A stretch of 64,000 bases of DNA from Antedon mediterranea (taxonomy: Eukaryota > Echinodermata > Crinoidea > Comatulida > Antedonidae): contig NC_092677.1 of NCBI RefSeq assembly GCF_964355755.1, positions 17,204,101-17,268,100 of the forward strand, read 5' to 3'. Below, in pieces: positions 61,390 through 64,000 of this stretch. The notes under the pieces were generated by a model. It was not told the DNA's origin. It worked only from the letters and a program-made list of their open reading frames with translations, and did not search any database. Each line of letters begins with the position of its first letter. The stretch's first letter is position 1. The position numbers were made by a program, and so were the translations under genes.

Positions 61390-62015
61390 TAATATATTGT
61401 TTGAAGGTTTGCATGGCGAAATCAAATGTTGATATAAAGTTTGTGGTACACCACGTATATTAGTTCTGGGGCGGATTGCTATAAGCTGTCTATAAACGGT
61501 CTTAGCGCTTAGCCGGCTATAATTTGAGACATAGCAAGTAGTCTTTATTTATAGACCATTGCTATACCGCGGTCTAACCTGAAAACGGTCTTTAAAATTA
61601 AAGCCTACTCGAAGGAGTCTTAAAACAGTCTTAAACCTCTCTTTTTGTTGCTTTTACGTATTATTTATTGTCAAAGACAACCAATTAAATGAGTTTTAAG
61701 TGTTAAATCAAATACGGTGATTTTATTCTTATATAAGCCTAGAATAGATTTTCTTGCGTAGAAATGCACATACTGTTATGATTGTGAATTGAACAAGCGT
61801 GACGAACATTTCCTTATTTTGTATTGTACGAGCAAAGTACGCCCTAAATTTGTTACTTTACGCGGTCTTATCTAACACTGTTTTATAGCAATTGTCTAAC
61901 AGGGGTGGCTTTAGTAAGACCGTCTATCTGATAAAGCCGGCTTTAATCGGGGAGTTAAGACCATCAGTTAAGACTGTTTTATAGCAATCCGCCCTGAAAA
62001 AAACTGTTGAGTTTC
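61390..62015. mobile_element. Second copy of the ATATTGTTTGAAGG foldback element, split by a MITE
   Basis: 61390-61468 matches the left part of the element at 49389-49640 (TTTGAAGGTTTGCATGGCGA and onward). The match resumes at 61995 with TGAAAAAAACTGTTGAGTTT. The 526 bp between are a different element. The right arm is lost after about 62005. Confidence 0.8.
61469..61994. mobile_element. MITE with GGGCGGATTGCTATAA ends, nested in the foldback element
   Basis: GGGCGGATTGCTATAA at the left and TTATAGCAATCCGCCC at the right are perfect inverted repeats. TG flanks both sides (61467-61468 and 61995-61996). The uninterrupted relative at 49.4 kb reads TTCTGAAAATAACTG at this point, consistent with a 2-bp duplication. 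Subterminal copies of ACGGTCTTA and TAAGACCG recur inside. No coding frame, superfamily uncertain. Confidence 0.85.
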
Positions 62016-62266
62016 TATCAAACTAACAAGTAATAGTAATCAGTAATAATCGGCAGTTTTATTATCATACCATGCCAATTTTATAAATTCATATCGTCCT
62101 CATGTATAAACTTAAATATTGACACAATATTTTCAAAATTTAGCAAAAAGTATGCACAGTGTAGTCAGATTCCGAACATTTTTTTTCGTAAAGTAGTGTG
62201 TTTGTATTTGGAAAAGTTTCATTTTTAATTTATTATTATATTGTTTTCTTTTTGCAATTTTTATAG

Positions 62267-62350
62267 GTAAAGACATTATTTCATGATAGCAGTATAGGGA
62301 GCAGTGTCAACTTCATTCTGGTCAGTTTAGTCGTTTTACAAGATGAAGAG
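62267..62350 (+). CDS. ADAMTS16/18-like: ADAMTS16/18-like metalloproteinase, exon 6 (catalytic domain)
   Basis: 84 bp, 28 codons (residues 304-331), phase 0 at both ends. It encodes VKTLFHDSSIGSSVNFILVS then LVVLQDEE, the stretch following the first helix of the reprolysin fold. In ADAMTS16/18 this region reads with the same pattern of alternating hydrophobics and an acidic end (compare NI.VV.L..L). The exon is too short to stand out on its own. It is placed by similarity, by TTTTTATAG|GTA, and by the donor GAG|GTTAGT, which is weaker than the others. Confidence 0.93.
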
Positions 62351-62440
62351 GTTAGTTTTTATGATATATACCACAGTTCCAGTTTGATAATTTTATCTGT
62401 AAAACAAAATATCACAACTTTTTGTTCAATTATTATATAG
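62351..62440 (+). other. Intron 6 of the ADAMTS-like gene (90 bp)
   Basis: GTTAGT donor and TATTATATAG acceptor. This is the shortest intron of the gene within the window. Confidence 0.9.
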
Positions 62441-62600
62441 CCTGGACTGCAATTAACACACCATGCAGATAATACACTGAACAGCTTCTGCCAGTGGCAG
62501 TCAACGTTAACAAGCCCAGACGGCTCTAAACATGACCACGCCATTTTGATGACAGGGATAAATATCTGTTCCTGGAAGAACGAACCCTGTGACACATTAG
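62441..62600 (+). CDS. ADAMTS16/18-like: ADAMTS16/18-like metalloproteinase, exon 7 (catalytic domain, before the zinc site)
   Basis: 160 bp encoding residues 332-384 plus the first base of codon 385 (G). It encodes LQLTHHADNTLNSFCQWQST, then DGSKHDHAILMTGINICSWK and NEPCDTL. The HHAD..L.SFC.WQ and HDHAILLTG.DICSWKNEPCDTLG blocks are diagnostic of ADAMTS, and the SWKNEPCDTL version favours ADAMTS16/18. Three cysteines are conserved. The enzyme should act outside the cell, on matrix or other secreted proteins. The zinc motif (HExxHxxGxxHD), disintegrin-like, thrombospondin and spacer regions are expected in later exons outside the window. Donor TAG|GTAAGT is strong. Confidence 0.97.
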
Positions 62601-64000
62601 GTAAGTGAATTTTAAAAGGTGGGTTTGGATGCTGTAAAAATTAAGAATACATTTTAGGTTTTATATGATAGTTACTCTTATGATTAAGAAAAGCTGTTCA
62701 CACAACATCATGACCTATTCAAATGAATGTTGCATACATTAAAATAACATCTATACAGAGTGTAAATATGGATCTGATTAGATAAAGTTTATGACAAGTT
62801 TGTTTAGCTCACATCATATTCATGTAAAGCTGTCTCTCATAGTACATATCCCTCCTTTGTATGTACAATACACAGTATAGAGTATAGTCATATAAAGAGC
62901 TTATAGAGAGCTACTCTCACTGCTCACATATAAACAGCGAGGAGTTTAAGGAGCTACATCTGCTGATTATCTGCTTAAACCAGCCCAGTCGAAGAATATG
63001 CATATCTCTATTTTAACCCCTTTAATAAAATAGGATTGGGTTTAAAATCCTTGGAATATGATTTGATGGGGATAGACCAGACAAATGACCCAGAAATAAG
63101 TAGGTAAATGTATCTAGAAACCACTGGGTGAGTGGAGCCTAACAGGTGTAGTATGCTATGCCAATAACTTGTCATTTTGATATTGCTATATAATATCATA
63201 TTTTGTTATCTTAATTTAGAAAATATACAAACCTACTAGGTTAATTTGTTATCTAATTTATATTTGAGTGACTACCATTGAAGTGGAACAGTTTTAAAAT
63301 AAATGTAATTAAGAGAGGAAGTAAAGAAAGTTGGATTAGACACTCTTGTATTATAAAAAGTTTGTCAAAGCCTGTTTGGAAATGGTCATACCTCAGTTGG
63401 CTGCTGTATCAGTGCTGGTGTATATTATAAGTCTCCTATTTTCCCAGTTTTCCATCCCACTGGATGTACGAATTTGGGTTATTGTTGCTCATTCTCCCAC
63501 TTTATGCAAACAGTATAGTCAGAATTACTGTACTTATCCCAAATCATAGCCAGGCTTACCTGGACAACATTGCCATACTTACCCCACAGTACTCTCACGG
63601 TATAACGAGACTCCCCACAGCATAACCTTACTGTATCTCCACAGTTTAGCCAGACTTAAATTAACAAGACTTTGGGTGGAAAGGTGTTTCCCATTAAATG
63701 CTTTTGCCAATGTTATACATCATTCCATTCCTGTTGATGACATCATGTGTGACATTGTCAGCCAGAATGTTGAATCTTAACACGATGGCGTGTATTTCGT
63801 TACTATTCTTTCGTGAAGAAAACTTCAAATTGTGTTTGGTTCTCTGAAATGAGCTTAGATTTGAACCAGATTTATAGTGCAAGGAGTGAAAGTAGATTCA
63901 CACCTGTGACAGCTCAGGTGAATGAAGATGAGCTTCACAGGTGAGCCATCATTCAGCAGGTGTTTATTAAGTGAACTGTACAGTGAAAGTGAAATTGAAT
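62601..64000 (+). other. Intron 7 of the ADAMTS-like gene, running off the window
   Basis: No exon encoding the expected next block (SGMCS..RSC..NED and HExxHxxGxxHD) was found before 64000. The sequence is AT-rich with no recognised element. The gene is therefore incomplete at the right edge. Confidence 0.7.

Larger units (their letters stand above)
61306..62266 (+). other. Intron 5 of the ADAMTS-like gene (961 bp), mostly transposon
   Basis: Occupied largely by a foldback element split by a MITE, described separately. Donor GTAAAT, acceptor TTTTTATAG. Confidence 0.8.

Overview
This is AT-rich, repeat-dense animal nuclear DNA. It has one spliced gene with GT-AG introns, several transposon families, tRNA-derived SINE-like copies and many tandem repeats, and no bacterial-style gene packing. 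The repeat content and long introns suggest a marine invertebrate, perhaps an echinoderm or another non-vertebrate deuterostome. That placement is inference only; nothing in the window fixes the species.

The one convincing gene runs on the + strand from about 21956 past the right edge. It is an ADAMTS-family secreted metalloproteinase, closest in remembered sequence features to the ADAMTS16/ADAMTS18 pair. Seven coding exons were assembled by hand: 21956-22027, 22832-22934, 32475-32803, 57902-58109, 61109-61305, 62267-62350 and 62441-62600. All six junctions agree in phase and all splice sites are GT-AG. Together they encode about 384 residues: a signal peptide split by intron 1, the M12B-type propeptide with a CGR cysteine switch, a furin-type RTRR site, and the N-terminal half of the catalytic domain. 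The zinc-binding motif and all later domains must lie beyond base 64000. Introns 2 and 3 are about 9.5 kb and 25.1 kb and hold most of the window's repeats.

Layout. 1-972: AT-rich intergenic DNA. 973-8490: tandem array of five ~1.1-1.6 kb units with Helitron/Helentron-like ends, in an A-B-A-B-C order. 8491-21540: intergenic DNA with a TA-flanked MITE family, a duplicated and decayed LINE reverse-transcriptase fragment, a tRNA-derived SINE, a 68-bp x 10 minisatellite and a second tRNA-like relic. 21540-22027: candidate promoter, with two CCAAT boxes in a dyad, and exon 1. 22935-32474 (intron 2): 59-bp, 57-bp and ~95-bp tandem arrays and a LINE fragment. 32804-57901 (intron 3): another MITE copy, foldback elements, an 816-bp Harbinger-like element with a Myb/SANT-like reading frame and many ATACCGTAT sites, and a 41-bp palindromic satellite with a small inverted outlier. 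58110-64000: the remaining exons, a 53-bp tandem array in intron 4 and a transposon-in-foldback nest in intron 5.

Mobile-element calls rest on termini, target-site duplications and comparison of copies within the window. Two insertions can be checked against empty sites because the surrounding DNA is duplicated nearby. No previously unknown multi-gene system is evident. The strongest unusual structures are the Helitron-like higher-order array, the Harbinger-like element with repeated palindromic sites, and the 41-bp hairpin satellite.
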